Shown piece by piece: positions 51,592-61,138 of a stretch of DNA of 64,000 bases. The notes under the pieces are model-generated. The model was not told the origin of the DNA. It made no database searches and worked only from the letters and a program-made list of their open reading frames with translations. The position numbers and the translations under genes are program-made. The DNA is from Aminobacter sp. J41 (lineage in GTDB: Bacteria > Pseudomonadota > Alphaproteobacteria > Rhizobiales > Rhizobiaceae), in assembly GCF_000526635.1 (NCBI RefSeq), contig NZ_JAGL01000003.1, positions 60,420-124,419 on the forward strand, read 5' to 3'. Positions within the stretch are counted from its first letter, which is position 1. Each line of letters starts with the position of its first letter.

Positions 51592-52806
51592 ATGAAGTTC
51601 GATGCTGATATCGTCATTGCCGGCACCGGCCCCGCTGGTCTTCTGGCAGCCCTGGCGCTGGCTCAGGCCGGCCTGTCTGCAATCCTGGTCGGACCTCGGG
51701 TCAACACTGGCGACCGGCGCACGACGGCGCTGATGAAACCGTCGCTCGACTTCCTCGATGGGCTGGGCGTCCTTGACGCGGTCAAGGAAGGTTCGGCTCC
51801 GCTGCGCGTCATGCGCATCGCCGACGCCACCAGCCGCCTGCTGCGCAGCCCCGTCGTGAGCTTCCGGGCCGCCGAGATCGGCGAAGAGTACTTTGGGCTC
51901 AACATTCCGAACCGGAACATGCTGCCGGCCCTCGATGCAGCGGTAAAGGCTAACGACGGTATCCGCATCGAGACATCGATCGTCGCGCACTGGCAGCCGC
52001 TTGAAGACGGCATTCAGGCCGAGCTCGAGAACGGCAAGATCATCACGGCAAAACTAGCGGTCGCAGCTGACGGCCGCCTGTCGCCGGCGCGAGAAGCCGC
52101 GGGGATTAGCGTGCGTACTGCCTCCACCGGCCAGTCCGCCCTCGTCTTGGATTTCGCGCATACGCGTCCGCACGACGACACGTCGACCGAGTTCCACACC
52201 GAGCATGGCCCGTTCACGGTGGTGCCGCTGCCCGGAATGCGTTCGAGCCTCGTCTGGGTCTCGCGCCCGCATCGCGCGGAAGAACTCAAGGCCCTGCCTG
52301 ACGCTGAACTGTCGCGCCTGATCGAAGAGCGCATGCAGTCGATGCTCGGCCGCGTCGAGGTTTCGCCCGGGCGTCAGGTCTATCCGCTCAACGTCACCCT
52401 CCCCGCGCGCTTTGCTGCCAACCGCATTGCGCTGGTCGGTGAAGCTGCGCACGTCTTCCCGCCGATTGGCGCTCAGGGCCTCAATCTCGGCATCCGCGAC
52501 GTCGAGGGACTGGTGAAGATGGCCCGCCGCTATCCCGCCGATCCGGGCGCTCCGACAGCACTGTCCTACTACGACCGCCTGCGCCGTCCGGACATCATCG
52601 CGCGCTCCTCGGCTGTCGACCTGCTAAACCGCTCGCTGATGGCGGACGCCCTGCCCGTCCAGTTCGTACGCACCGCAGGGCTGAACCTCCTCGGCGCTGT
52701 CCCGCCCCTGCGCAATTTCTTCATGCGCGAGGGCCTGCGCACCGGCGCCGGCATCATGAGCCTCTTCAGGGAAAGAGGTCCGGTGGCAAGGTTCCGCTCC
52801 GAATGA
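51592..52806 (+). CDS. UbiH/UbiF/COQ6 family FAD-dependent hydroxylase
   Basis: A 404-residue flavoprotein hydroxylase. The FAD motifs are the N-terminal GTGPAGLLAALALAQAG (11-27), the middle VAADGRLSPAREAAG and the C-terminal LVGEAAHVFPPIGAQGLNLG. It most likely hydroxylates the ubiquinone ring; the exact position (C5, C6 or C1) cannot be told from sequence alone. ATG 51592 begins MKFDADIVIAGTG; the frame is open far upstream without conserved sequence. Its last 41 bases overlap the convergent transporter gene. Confidence 0.92.
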   Translation: MKFDADIVIAGTGPAGLLAALALAQAGLSAILVGPRVNTGDRRTTALMKPSLDFLDGLGVLDAVKEGSAPLRVMRIADATSRLLRSPVVSFRAAEIGEEYFGLNIPNRNMLPALDAAVKANDGIRIETSIVAHWQPLEDGIQAELENGKIITAKLAVAADGRLSPAREAAGISVRTASTGQSALVLDFAHTRPHDDTSTEFHTEHGPFTVVPLPGMRSSLVWVSRPHRAEELKALPDAELSRLIEERMQSMLGRVEVSPGRQVYPLNVTLPARFAANRIALVGEAAHVFPPIGAQGLNLGIRDVEGLVKMARRYPADPGAPTALSYYDRLRRPDIIARSSAVDLLNRSLMADALPVQFVRTAGLNLLGAVPPLRNFFMREGLRTGAGIMSLFRERGPVARFRSE

Positions 52807-53725
52807 GGTAGAGCAGAGCCGTGATGGTCGCGATCGACAGTACGGTCGTGATCAGGATGCTCGCCGAGGCCCGCTGGACCCAGACATTGTACTGTTGTGC
52901 GATGACGAACACGTTCGTCGCCGTCGGCAGCGCTGCGAGTATCACTGCCGAGTACATCCAAGCGGGCTCGAAATTGCCGACCAGGCTCAGCACCAGGTAG
53001 CAGAGCGCCGGGTGCACGATGAGCTTGAGCGCCGTGATGAGGCCGAGCTCGCGCGGCACGCGCTTCAGCGGTCGCAGCGCCAGCGTTACGCCCATTGCAA
53101 ACAGCGCGCAAGGCGCGGCAGCCTGCGCAAGATACTGGATCAGCTTCGAAATGGCTTCCGGCGGCTGGTATTCGTACACCGCCGCCACCACGCCGATCAT
53201 CGTCGCGACGATGAAGGGGTGGGTCAGGATCTTGCGAACGACGTCGAAGACCAGCTGAGAGGCTGGCGGCTTCTCGTCGCTCGCAAGCGCCATCATCAGC
53301 GGCGCGAGGGCAAAGTGCAGCGCGTTCTCGCAGCTGAAGATCAGCGCCACCGGCACGGCCGCTTCAGGACCGAATGCGAGCAGTGCCAAGCCTGGCCCCA
53401 TGTAGCCGATGTTACCGTAGGCAGCCGCCAGGCCCTTGATCGTACTTTCAGCCAGATTGCGTGAGAAGATCAGTGATCCGGCGAACATCAACGTGAAGAC
53501 GATGTAAGTTGCCAAAGCCGAACCGGCGATGAAGCGCCACTCGGTCAGCTGATGTACGGGAGTGCGCGAGATGAGCTGGAAGAACAGTGGAGGCAAGGCC
53601 ACGTAGATGATGAAGGTATTCATCCATCCGAGGGCTTCCAGAGGCTGGCGGCTGAGACGGGCTGCGATGGCGCCTATGAAAATCATCCCGAAGAAGGGAA
53701 GGACCAACCCGACAATTTCAGCCAT
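52766..53725 (-). CDS. AEC (auxin efflux carrier) family transporter
   Basis: A 319-residue membrane protein with about ten hydrophobic helices in two halves, typical of the AEC family of malate/auxin-type exporters. Features include LPLFFQLISRTPV-like helix 2, YGNIGYMGPGLALLAFG and the second-half LIVHPALCYLVLSLVG and LPTATNVFVIAQQY. The substrate is unknown. The ATG at 53725 starts MAEIVGLVLPFFG; the frame extends 19 codons further up. Its 3' end runs 41 bases into the convergent UbiH gene. Confidence 0.9.
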   Translation of the reverse strand: MAEIVGLVLPFFGMIFIGAIAARLSRQPLEALGWMNTFIIYVALPPLFFQLISRTPVHQLTEWRFIAGSALATYIVFTLMFAGSLIFSRNLAESTIKGLAAAYGNIGYMGPGLALLAFGPEAAVPVALIFSCENALHFALAPLMMALASDEKPPASQLVFDVVRKILTHPFIVATMIGVVAAVYEYQPPEAISKLIQYLAQAAAPCALFAMGVTLALRPLKRVPRELGLITALKLIVHPALCYLVLSLVGNFEPAWMYSAVILAALPTATNVFVIAQQYNVWVQRASASILITTVLSIATITALLYLIRSGTLPPDLFP

Positions 53726-53835
53726 AGTTCCCTCAGTTACCAACCTTGTTGTGCGGCTACTTCGCCTACATACGTCGGTCAAGCCGAGACAGTTGAAAAG
53801 CCGACTGTCATGCGCAAGATTACGCGCAAAGGTTC

Positions 53836-54171
53836 ATGCACATGCCTGAGTTCAAGACTGCGAAATTCAAGATCGGCCAGGTCGTCCGCCACCGGCTGTT
53901 CCCCTTCAGGGGCGTCATCTTCGACGTTGATCCGGAATTTGCAAACACCGAGGAATGGTACGAGGCCATTCCGGCCGAGGTACGCCCCGCGCGCAACCAG
54001 CCGTTCTACCATCTGCTGGCCGAGAACGATGATACCGAGTACGTCGCCTACGTCTCGGAGCAGAACCTGGTCATCGACGACTCGGGGGTCCCGGTGCGTC
54101 ATCCGGCGTTGAAGGACATCTTTGACGTCACCGGCGAAGGCTACGTCCTGAAGCAGAAGATCCGGCACTAG
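53836..54171 (+). CDS. hspQ: Heat shock protein HspQ
   Basis: A 111-residue DNA-binding/Lon-enhancer protein of the HspQ family: FKIGQVVRHRLFPFRGVIFDVDPEF (11-35), WYEAIP, RPARNQPFYHLLAEN (50-64) and YVAYVSEQNL. HspQ acts as a specificity-enhancing factor for Lon. ATG 53836 or the ATG two codons later (53842) may be used; AAAGG fits the latter better. Expression may involve a heat-shock promoter, but I see no clear sigma-32 site. A strong terminator follows. Confidence 0.95.
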   Translation: MHMPEFKTAKFKIGQVVRHRLFPFRGVIFDVDPEFANTEEWYEAIPAEVRPARNQPFYHLLAENDDTEYVAYVSEQNLVIDDSGVPVRHPALKDIFDVTGEGYVLKQKIRH

Positions 54172-54192
54172 CCGGAAGACAGAAGGCAATAA

Positions 54193-54217
54193 AAAAGGCG
54201 GGCCGAACCCGCCTTTT
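54193..54217. terminator. Bidirectional intrinsic terminator between hspQ and ialB
   Basis: AAAAGGCGGG (54193-54202), loop CCGAA, CCCGCCTTTT (54208-54217). The 10-bp stem has A/T runs on both sides, so it terminates hspQ on the plus strand and ialB on the minus strand. Confidence 0.9.
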
Positions 54218-54241
54218 CTCGTTTCGCATTGATCGAAGGGA

Positions 54242-54868
54242 TCAATTGCCCTTCTTCGCCTTTTCCTGCTCTTCCTTGAGTTTGGCGGCAAAGTCTTCCG
54301 TGTTGCGGTTGACGAATTCCTGCAGCTGGCGCTGGCGGTTCTCGATGTCCTGCTGCTGCAGCGGCTCACCATCGAACGCCCCGGTGAAGCCGGCGAGCGA
54401 AACCTTGATCGGGTTCGGCTGGTTCTGGAAGTTCACCGAGGTGAACGTCACGTTCGACCCCTTCTTGAACTGCGCTACAAGCTGGTCGGTCAGCGGAGCT
54501 TCCGCGATGCAGCGATCCGGCAGGCAGATCATGTAGTCGATCTTCTGGGTCTGGCCGCCGTCGATCTGCATGCCAATGCCCGGAGGCACGAGGCGGCCGG
54601 TCGGGACCGTTACCTGGAAGATCTTGCGGTTCACCTTGCCCTTCACCTCGATCAGGCTCACGCCCGTCAGCAGCTGGCCGGTGTCGGCAACGCTGATGTT
54701 CTGCACATTGCAGATGTCGACGTCTTCCTGCTTGCTGCAGGCCTTGAACCAGCCCTTCGGCATTTCCGGCTGCTGAGCGGCTGCAGGGGTCATCGTCATG
54801 GCCGCGACGGCAAAGGCACCGCCAGCCAGGAGTGAAAGGCGGGACACGTCGGTCTTCCGGCTGTTCAT
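54242..54868 (-). CDS. Invasion-associated locus B (IalB) family periplasmic protein
   Basis: A 208-residue exported protein. The signal peptide is 1-31 (ending AAAQQ). The mature part has the IalB fold features: WFKACSKQEDVDICNVQN with two cysteines, TVPTGRLVPPGIGMQIDGGQ and the cysteine pair in YMICLPDRCIAEAP. A Gln/Lys/Glu-rich helix closes the C-terminus. IalB proteins were named for Bartonella erythrocyte invasion but are widespread in Rhizobiales; here no virulence role is implied. Divergent from the YejA-like gene across a 228-base gap. Confidence 0.9.
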   Translation of the reverse strand: MNSRKTDVSRLSLLAGGAFAVAAMTMTPAAAQQPEMPKGWFKACSKQEDVDICNVQNISVADTGQLLTGVSLIEVKGKVNRKIFQVTVPTGRLVPPGIGMQIDGGQTQKIDYMICLPDRCIAEAPLTDQLVAQFKKGSNVTFTSVNFQNQPNPIKVSLAGFTGAFDGEPLQQQDIENRQRQLQEFVNRNTEDFAAKLKEEQEKAKKGN

Positions 54869-55096
54869 AGGGTCGTGTTCCTCTCAAGACATATGAGCTG
54901 CTTGGCAGCCGTCTGTGCTGCACAGGTGATCAGCAAATACGGCGACAGCATGACTTCTAGCGCCTGTTACACCGCCATGTCGAACGAATCCAGTGCCGCC
55001 ATCAAAATTGCCAGGCGACTACCGCGATTCCGGCACTTTCCCTGTCATGCTAGGGTCAGTTGATTCGTCGTGCATATCCGTTCCGGAGCCTGATTG

Positions 55097-56893
55097 ATGC
55101 GCCTTCTGGCCGCTACCTTTGCCGTTTTCTCTGCGCTCGCCAGTCCGGCACTCGCCGCAGGACCGAGCCATGCCCTTGCCATGCATGGCGAACCCGCCCT
55201 CCCCGCCGACTTCCAACATTTTCCCTATGTCAATCCAGACGCACCCAAGGGCGGCAGGGTCGACTATGCCTGGCAGGGCTCGTTCGACAGCGTCAATCCG
55301 TTCATCGTCCAGGGCGACGCAGCGCGCGGCCTTGCCGACCTCGAGCTGGGCAACAACGTCTTCGAGACGCTGATGCATCGTTCGGCCGACGAGCCGTTCA
55401 CGCTCTATCCGCTGATCGCGAAGACCGTGGAGACGGACGACCAGCGCACCTTCGTCGAGTTCACGCTGGACGAACGCGCGCGCTTCTCCGATGGCGAGCC
55501 CATCAAGCCGGAGGACGTGATCTTCACGATCGAACTGCTGCGCGACAAAGGTTTTCCCCGCTACGCGACCACCGCCAACAAGGTCGCCAGCATAAAAAAA
55601 GTTGGCGAGCGTGGCGTGCGCTTCGAGTTCGCGGAACCCGACCGCGAGCTGCCGCTGATCCTCGGCCTGATGCCGGTGCTGCCCAAGCATGCAACAGACG
55701 CCGAAAACTTTGACCGTTCGACGCTGAAGCCCATGGTCGGCTCGGGCCCCTACCTGATCGCCAACATCCGTCCGGGCGAGTCGATTACCCTGAAGCGGAA
55801 CCCCGACTACTGGGCGAAGGACATTCCGACCAAGGTCGGCCACGACAATTACGACGAGATCCGGATCAACTACATCCGCGACGACAACACGATTTTCGAG
55901 GCCTTCAAGAAGGGCTCGACATCGATCAATATCGAGACGGATACCGGCCGCTGGACGACGGGCTATGATTTTCCGGCGGCGCGCCAGGGCCGGGTGATTA
56001 AGGACGAGTTCCCGAAGCGCTCGCCGTCCGGCATGTACGGCTTCGTCATGAACACCCGTCGGCCGGTGTTCGGCAACCGCGATGTTCGCCATGCACTGAG
56101 CGGCCTGTTTGATTTCGAATGGGCGAACCGCAACCTCTTCAATGGCGCCTACGCGCGCATCCGCAGTTTTTATGATGGCTCGGAGCTTTCCTCGTTCGAA
56201 CGTCATGCAAGCCAAGAGGAAAAGGCCCTACTTGCCGACTTCCCGGACGCGGTGCTCCCTGAAATAATGGAAGGCACCTGGCAGCTGCCGGTCTCCGACG
56301 GCTCGGGCCGCGATCGCAACTTCCTGCGCAAGGGCATGGATGCGCTCAAGGCTGCCGGCTACCGGCTGGAAGGCTCCAGGCTGGTCGATGCGGAAGGAAA
56401 GCCGCTCTCGTTCGAGATCATGCTGAACGGCCCGTCTGCCGTGCCGGTAGCGACCGCATGGAGTCGCACGCTCGAACGCCTCGGAATTTCGGCGCAGATC
56501 CGCGTGGTCGACGCCGCGCAGTACCTGCAGCGCCAACGCGTCTATGACTTCGACGTCATGCTGTTCAACTACACCTCGTCGCTTTCGCCGGGCGTCGAGC
56601 AGGTTTTCCGCTGGGGCTCGGCCAACCGCGACCGCGACGGCACCTACAATTTCGCCGGGGTTGCGGAACCGGCGATCGATGCGATGATCGATCAACTGCT
56701 GTCGGCGCGGACGAAGGAAGAATTCGTCACCGCGGTCCGCGCCTATGACCGCGTGCTGCTTTCCGGCGCCTATGTGGTGCCGCTCTATCACCAGCCCGTG
56801 CGCTGGATCGCCCGCTGGGAACAGATCCAGCGCCCCGAGGTTACGCCGCTTCTCGGCCCGCAGCTGACGACGTGGTGGCATGCCGGCAAATGA
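55097..56893 (+). CDS. Peptide-type extracellular solute-binding protein, YejA-like
   Basis: A 598-residue family-5 binding protein. The signal peptide is 1-22 (ending LAAG). Core elements are HALAMHGEPALPADFQHFPY, LYPLIAKTVE, the DDQRTFVEFTLDERARFSDG strand, VGSGPYLIANIRPGE and YDEIRINYIRDDNTIFEAF. This matches YejA of the microcin-C/oligopeptide YejABEF importer, but no yejBEF genes lie nearby. ATG 55097 is used; a TTG one codon earlier is in frame. The 228-base gap upstream holds the short inverted repeat CTGTG-N3-CACAG (54913-54923) and nothing else that I recognise. Confidence 0.92.
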   Translation: MRLLAATFAVFSALASPALAAGPSHALAMHGEPALPADFQHFPYVNPDAPKGGRVDYAWQGSFDSVNPFIVQGDAARGLADLELGNNVFETLMHRSADEPFTLYPLIAKTVETDDQRTFVEFTLDERARFSDGEPIKPEDVIFTIELLRDKGFPRYATTANKVASIKKVGERGVRFEFAEPDRELPLILGLMPVLPKHATDAENFDRSTLKPMVGSGPYLIANIRPGESITLKRNPDYWAKDIPTKVGHDNYDEIRINYIRDDNTIFEAFKKGSTSINIETDTGRWTTGYDFPAARQGRVIKDEFPKRSPSGMYGFVMNTRRPVFGNRDVRHALSGLFDFEWANRNLFNGAYARIRSFYDGSELSSFERHASQEEKALLADFPDAVLPEIMEGTWQLPVSDGSGRDRNFLRKGMDALKAAGYRLEGSRLVDAEGKPLSFEIMLNGPSAVPVATAWSRTLERLGISAQIRVVDAAQYLQRQRVYDFDVMLFNYTSSLSPGVEQVFRWGSANRDRDGTYNFAGVAEPAIDAMIDQLLSARTKEEFVTAVRAYDRVLLSGAYVVPLYHQPVRWIARWEQIQRPEVTPLLGPQLTTWWHAGK

Positions 56894-56905
56894 TTGGAAA
56901 CGCTG

Positions 56906-57592
56906 ATGCTTGAACGCACGGAACTTGTCATCGACGTCATCTCGGATGTGGTCTGCCCATGGTGCTTCATCGGCATGAAGCGGCTGGAGCACGCCGCCAA
57001 CCTTGTCGAAGACGTCGAAATCAAGCCGCGCTGGCGGCCCTACCAGCTCGACGGGAACATTCCAAAGGGTGGCCTGCCCCGCAAGAAGTACATGCTCGAC
57101 AAGTTCGGCAGCGAGGACCGCATCAACCAGATGCACGAGCGGATTTCGCAGCTTGGCGAAGTCGAGGGCATCCGCTTCAACTTCGACGCCATCCAGGTGT
57201 CGCCGAACACGCTCGATGCCCACCGCCTGATCCGCTGGGCGGGCTCGCCCAAGGCGTCTGCGGGTGCGCAGCGGCTGATGGTCAAGCGCCTGTTCGAGCT
57301 TTATTTCGAGGAAGGCCGCGACATCGGCGACCACAACGTGCTCATAGAGGCTGCCGACGAATGCGGCCTGGACGCCGCCCTCGTTACAGCTCTTCTTCCC
57401 TCGCCGGCTGACGAAGAATCGCTTCGCGCGGAAATCGCCTCGGCGGGTGCAATGGGAATTACCGGTGTTCCAAGCTTCGTCTTCGAGAGCAAATATGTCG
57501 TCGTGGGGGCGCAGGAGTCGGAAATGCTTGCGGATGCGATCCGCCAGATCGGCGCCGCCAAGGCGCGCGGCGAACTCGCCAAGGACTTCTGA
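56906..57592 (+). CDS. DsbA-family oxidoreductase, FrnE/HCCA-isomerase-like
   Basis: A 228-residue cytoplasmic thioredoxin-fold protein. The active site is C17-P-W-C20 in DVVCPWCFIG, with the DsbA helical insertion and the cis-Pro loop GITGVPSFVFESKYVVVGAQ. It resembles FrnE and 2-hydroxychromene-2-carboxylate isomerases; FrnE-type proteins act as cytoplasmic disulphide isomerases, but the CPWC motif does not distinguish them. Start at ATG 56906 (GGAAA upstream); a TTG at 56894 would add four residues. Followed by a strong terminator. Confidence 0.9.
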   Translation: MLERTELVIDVISDVVCPWCFIGMKRLEHAANLVEDVEIKPRWRPYQLDGNIPKGGLPRKKYMLDKFGSEDRINQMHERISQLGEVEGIRFNFDAIQVSPNTLDAHRLIRWAGSPKASAGAQRLMVKRLFELYFEEGRDIGDHNVLIEAADECGLDAALVTALLPSPADEESLRAEIASAGAMGITGVPSFVFESKYVVVGAQESEMLADAIRQIGAAKARGELAKDF

Positions 57593-57614
57593 AGACAGCT
57601 TGTTTTAATGAAAC

Positions 57615-57640
57615 AACGCCCCGGCCGTTACCGGGGCGTT
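57615..57640. terminator. Bidirectional intrinsic terminator between the DsbA-family gene and mfd
   Basis: AACGCCCCGG (57615-57624), loop CCGTTA, CCGGGGCGTT (57631-57640) followed by TTCGTTT. The outer GAAAC and GTTTC extend the pairing. It serves both convergent genes. Confidence 0.9.
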
Positions 57641-57646
57641 TTCGTT

Positions 57647-60600
57647 TCAGGCCGCCTTGTCGACCAGCTTTGCCAGCTGGGTCATTATGACCGCGGAGCC
57701 GGCCAGCCGCTTCTTCGGCGTCGGCCAGTCGCGCATCAGTACGATGCTCTGGTCGGGCCGGATCTTTGCCAGCGAGCCCTGCTCCGCGATGTAGCGCACC
57801 AGTCCTGCCGGTTCCGGGAACGTCTTGTTGCGGAACTGTATGACGACGCCCTTGGGTCCGGCATCGAGCTTTTCGACGTTCGCCTTGCGGCACAGCGCCT
57901 TGATGTAGACGATCTTAAGCAGGTGCTCGACTTCCTCCGGCATCGGCCCGAAGCGGTCGATCAGTTCGGCGCCAAAGCCGTCGATCTCTGCCGGCGTCTC
58001 GAGGTCGGCGAGGCGACGGTAGAGAGCAAGCCGCAGCTGCAGGTCCGGAACGTAGCTTTCCGGGATCATGACTGCCGTGCCGACGGTGATCTGCGGCGAC
58101 CAGCTTTCATCAAATGTCTCGCCGGTGCCGCGCAGCTCTGCCACGGCCTCTTCCAGCATCTGCTGGTAAAGCTCGAAGCCGACTTCCTTGATGTGGCCGC
58201 TCTGCTGGTCGCCCAGCAGGTTGCCCGCACCACGGATGTCGAGGTCGTGGCTGGCAAGCTGGAAGCCAGCGCCGAGCGTATCGAGCGACTGCAGCACCTT
58301 GAGCCGGCGTTCGGCCAGCGGCGTTAGCGCCTTGCGTGCGGGCAGCGTGAACAGCGCATAGGCCCGCAGCTTGGAACGGCCAACGCGGCCGCGTAGCTGA
58401 TAAAGCTGGCCGAGACCGAACATGTCGGCGCGGTGCACGATCATCGTGTTGGCCGTCGGAATGTCGAGGCCGGACTCGACGATGGTCGTCGACAGCAGCA
58501 CGTCATACTGGCCATCGTAGAAGGCGTTCATGATGTCGTCGAGCTCGCCGGCTGCCATCTGTCCGTGCGCTGTCGCAACCTTCAGTTCGGGCACGTGCTC
58601 TGAGAGGAAGGTCCTGATCTCGTCGAGGTCGGCGATGCGCGGGACGACATAAAAGCTCTGGCCGCCGCGATAGCGCTCGCGCAGCAGAGTTTCCCGGATC
58701 ACCAGCGGATCAAACGGCGAGATGAAGGTGCGCACCGCCATGCGGTCGACTGGCGGCGTCGTTATCAGCGACAGCTCGCGAACGCCGGTGAGCGCCAGCT
58801 GGAGCGTGCGCGGTATCGGCGTCGCTGAGAGTGTAAGCACGTGGACGTCCGTCTTCAGTTCCTTCAGACGTTCCTTGTGCTTGACGCCGAAGTGCTGCTC
58901 CTCGTCGATGATGAGAAGGCCGAGGTTCTTGAAGGTGACGCCCGAGCCAAGCAGCGCATGCGTGCCGACGACGATGTCGACGGTGCCCTCCTCAAGCCCC
59001 TTCTTGGTTTCGGAGAGTTCCTTGGAGGTAACGAGGCGGGAGGCTTGCCGGACGTTGACCGGGAGACCGGCAAAACGCTGGCTGAAGGTGCGGAAGTGCT
59101 GGCGCGCAAGCAGCGTCGTCGGCACGACGACAGCAACCTGAAAGCCTTCCATCGCCGCAAGGAACGCCGCGCGCAGGGCAACTTCCGTCTTGCCGAAACC
59201 GACGTCGCCGCAGATCAGGCGGTCCATCGGCCTGCCAGCGGCAAGATCCTCCATGACGGCGTCGATTGCCGTCTGCTGGTCGTCAGTTTCCTCGTAGGGG
59301 AAGCGCGCCGCGAACTCCGCATAAACGCCTTCCGGCGGCATCATCACCGGCGCCGGGCGCAGCTGGCGCTCGGCGGCGATCTTGATGAGCTGGCCCGCCA
59401 TTTCCAGCAGGCGCCGCTTGAGCTTTGCCTTGCGCGATTGCCAGGCAACGCCGCCGAGCTTGTCGAGTACCGTCTCCGACGACTCCGAGCCATAGCGCGA
59501 CAGAAGCTCGATGTTCTCAACCGGGAGGAACAGGCGATCATCGCCGGCATAGTGGATTTCAAGGCAGTCGTGCGGCGCACCTGCCGCCTCAATCGTCTTG
59601 AGGCCGACAAAGCGGCCAATGCCGTGGTCCGCGTGGACGACGATGTCGCCTTCGGAGAGTGCAGCTACCTCGGCGATAAAGTCAGACGCCTTCTTGCGCT
59701 TCTTGGCGCGGCGGATCAGGCGGTCGCCGAGGATGTCCTGCTCGGCGAGAACGGCGAGGCTGTCCGTCTCAAAACCGGCCTCGAGCGGCAGGACGACAAG
59801 CCCGGCCTGCCCCTTCGCCAGCTTCTCGACCTCGTCAATGCTGCCGATCTTCTGCAGGTTTTCGAGCCCATGCTCGGTGAGAACCTGCGTCAGCCGATCA
59901 AGCGAGCCTTCGCTGTAGCCCGCGATCAACACGCGCTTCTTGCCGGCGCGGGTGTCTGCAATGTGCTTTACGGCATGGTCGAAGACGTTGACGTTCGGGT
60001 CAGCGCGCTCTTCCGCAAAGTTGCGGCCCTGGCGGGCCCCAGCGTGGCGCAGCGCGCGGCCGAGCGTCGGCGGCGTATCGAACGGCGTGAAGTCGACCGA
60101 TTGCCGTTCCTCCGCCCTCGCCTTCACCTCTTCCGGCGTCAGGTACAGGAGCGGCGGGCGCACCGGCTTGTAGGGAACAGCGTCGACAAGGCCTTCGCTC
60201 TGCTTCGACCGCGCCTCGTAGTGATCAACGATCAGCGCATGGCGCTCGGCAATCGCTTCATGCGCGAGATGATCAAAGATCACCGGTGCGTCGGGCAGGT
60301 AGTCGAAGACCGTCTCCATCTCCTCGTAAAAGAGCGGCAGCCAATGTTCCATGCCGGCGAAGCGGCGTCCTTCGCTCACCGCCGCATAGAGGGCGTCGTC
60401 TCGGGACGGCGCGCCGAATGCCTCGATATAGGCGCGGCGAAAACGGCTGATCGTATCGGGCGTTAGCGACACCTCGCTCATCGGCTTGAGCGAGAACGAC
60501 TGCTTCTGGCCGGTCGTGCGTTGGGTGGCGGGGTCAAACGCGCGGATCGACTCCAGCGTATCGCCAAAGAAGTCGAGGCGTACCGGCTCGCCCCCGGGCG

Positions 60601-61129
60601 CATAAAGATCGAGAATGCCGCCGCGCACCGCATATTCGCCGACATCGCGCACGGTGGGCACGCGCTCGAAGCCGCTGGTCTCCAGATGCGCCAGCAGCTG
60701 CTTCATGTCGACCTGGTTGCCGGGTCGTGCTGCGAAAGACTGGGCAGCAATCGCCGCGGCCGCAGGCATCCGTTGCAGGAGTGCGTTGGCGCTGACGAGG
60801 ATGATGGCGCGGTGCGGCTTTTCCCGCAGCGCGGCCATTGCCGTCATGGCGTCGAGGCGCCGCGCGGCTGCGTCCGCACCGGGCGAGACGCGGTCATAGG
60901 GAAGGCAGTCCCACGCCGGGAGTTCGAGGAGGGGAATGCCGGGCGCCGCGAATGCAAGCACTTCGGCAAGCGCCGGAATGCGCTGGCCGTCGCGCGCGAC
61001 GAAGATGAGCGGCTTCTCCCCCAACTGGCCGGCGATCGAGGCGAGTGCAAACGCCTCGTAGCCGTCAGCAATGCCGTCGACGATGGTTGCCCCGCGCTCG
61101 GGCAGGTGGATAGCGGGAAGAATGCTCAT
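57647..61129 (-). CDS. mfd: Transcription-repair coupling factor
   Basis: A 1,160-residue ATP-driven translocase that removes stalled RNA polymerase and recruits UvrA. The UvrB-like N-terminal domains include YDRVSPGADAAARRLDAM. The RNA-polymerase-interacting domain is near VDFTPFDTPP and GDIVVHADHGIGRFVG. The RecG-like helicase has Walker A GDVGFGKTEVALRAAF, the DEEQ box IIDEEQHFGVKHKERLK, motif III LSATPIPRTLQ, TIVESGLDIPTANTMI and QLRGRVGRS. The start is ATG 61129; a TTG two codons earlier is in frame. It lies nine bases after the sdhE stop. Confidence 0.97.
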   Translation of the reverse strand: MSILPAIHLPERGATIVDGIADGYEAFALASIAGQLGEKPLIFVARDGQRIPALAEVLAFAAPGIPLLELPAWDCLPYDRVSPGADAAARRLDAMTAMAALREKPHRAIILVSANALLQRMPAAAAIAAQSFAARPGNQVDMKQLLAHLETSGFERVPTVRDVGEYAVRGGILDLYAPGGEPVRLDFFGDTLESIRAFDPATQRTTGQKQSFSLKPMSEVSLTPDTISRFRRAYIEAFGAPSRDDALYAAVSEGRRFAGMEHWLPLFYEEMETVFDYLPDAPVIFDHLAHEAIAERHALIVDHYEARSKQSEGLVDAVPYKPVRPPLLYLTPEEVKARAEERQSVDFTPFDTPPTLGRALRHAGARQGRNFAEERADPNVNVFDHAVKHIADTRAGKKRVLIAGYSEGSLDRLTQVLTEHGLENLQKIGSIDEVEKLAKGQAGLVVLPLEAGFETDSLAVLAEQDILGDRLIRRAKKRKKASDFIAEVAALSEGDIVVHADHGIGRFVGLKTIEAAGAPHDCLEIHYAGDDRLFLPVENIELLSRYGSESSETVLDKLGGVAWQSRKAKLKRRLLEMAGQLIKIAAERQLRPAPVMMPPEGVYAEFAARFPYEETDDQQTAIDAVMEDLAAGRPMDRLICGDVGFGKTEVALRAAFLAAMEGFQVAVVVPTTLLARQHFRTFSQRFAGLPVNVRQASRLVTSKELSETKKGLEEGTVDIVVGTHALLGSGVTFKNLGLLIIDEEQHFGVKHKERLKELKTDVHVLTLSATPIPRTLQLALTGVRELSLITTPPVDRMAVRTFISPFDPLVIRETLLRERYRGGQSFYVVPRIADLDEIRTFLSEHVPELKVATAHGQMAAGELDDIMNAFYDGQYDVLLSTTIVESGLDIPTANTMIVHRADMFGLGQLYQLRGRVGRSKLRAYALFTLPARKALTPLAERRLKVLQSLDTLGAGFQLASHDLDIRGAGNLLGDQQSGHIKEVGFELYQQMLEEAVAELRGTGETFDESWSPQITVGTAVMIPESYVPDLQLRLALYRRLADLETPAEIDGFGAELIDRFGPMPEEVEHLLKIVYIKALCRKANVEKLDAGPKGVVIQFRNKTFPEPAGLVRYIAEQGSLAKIRPDQSIVLMRDWPTPKKRLAGSAVIMTQLAKLVDKAA

Positions 61130-61138
61130 CGGCAAATA

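Noticed and set aside
53793-53821. TTGAAA-N17-AAGATT as a heat-shock promoter for hspQ
   Set aside because: The -10 region does not match sigma-32 or a good sigma-70 site. Too weak to call.
55019-57334. Two long minus-strand frames (398 and 368 residues)
   Set aside because: Antisense to the YejA-like and DsbA-family genes, with no conserved motif.
58841-60466. A 541-residue plus-strand open frame
   Set aside because: Antisense to mfd, which has all its helicase motifs. It is a codon-bias shadow.
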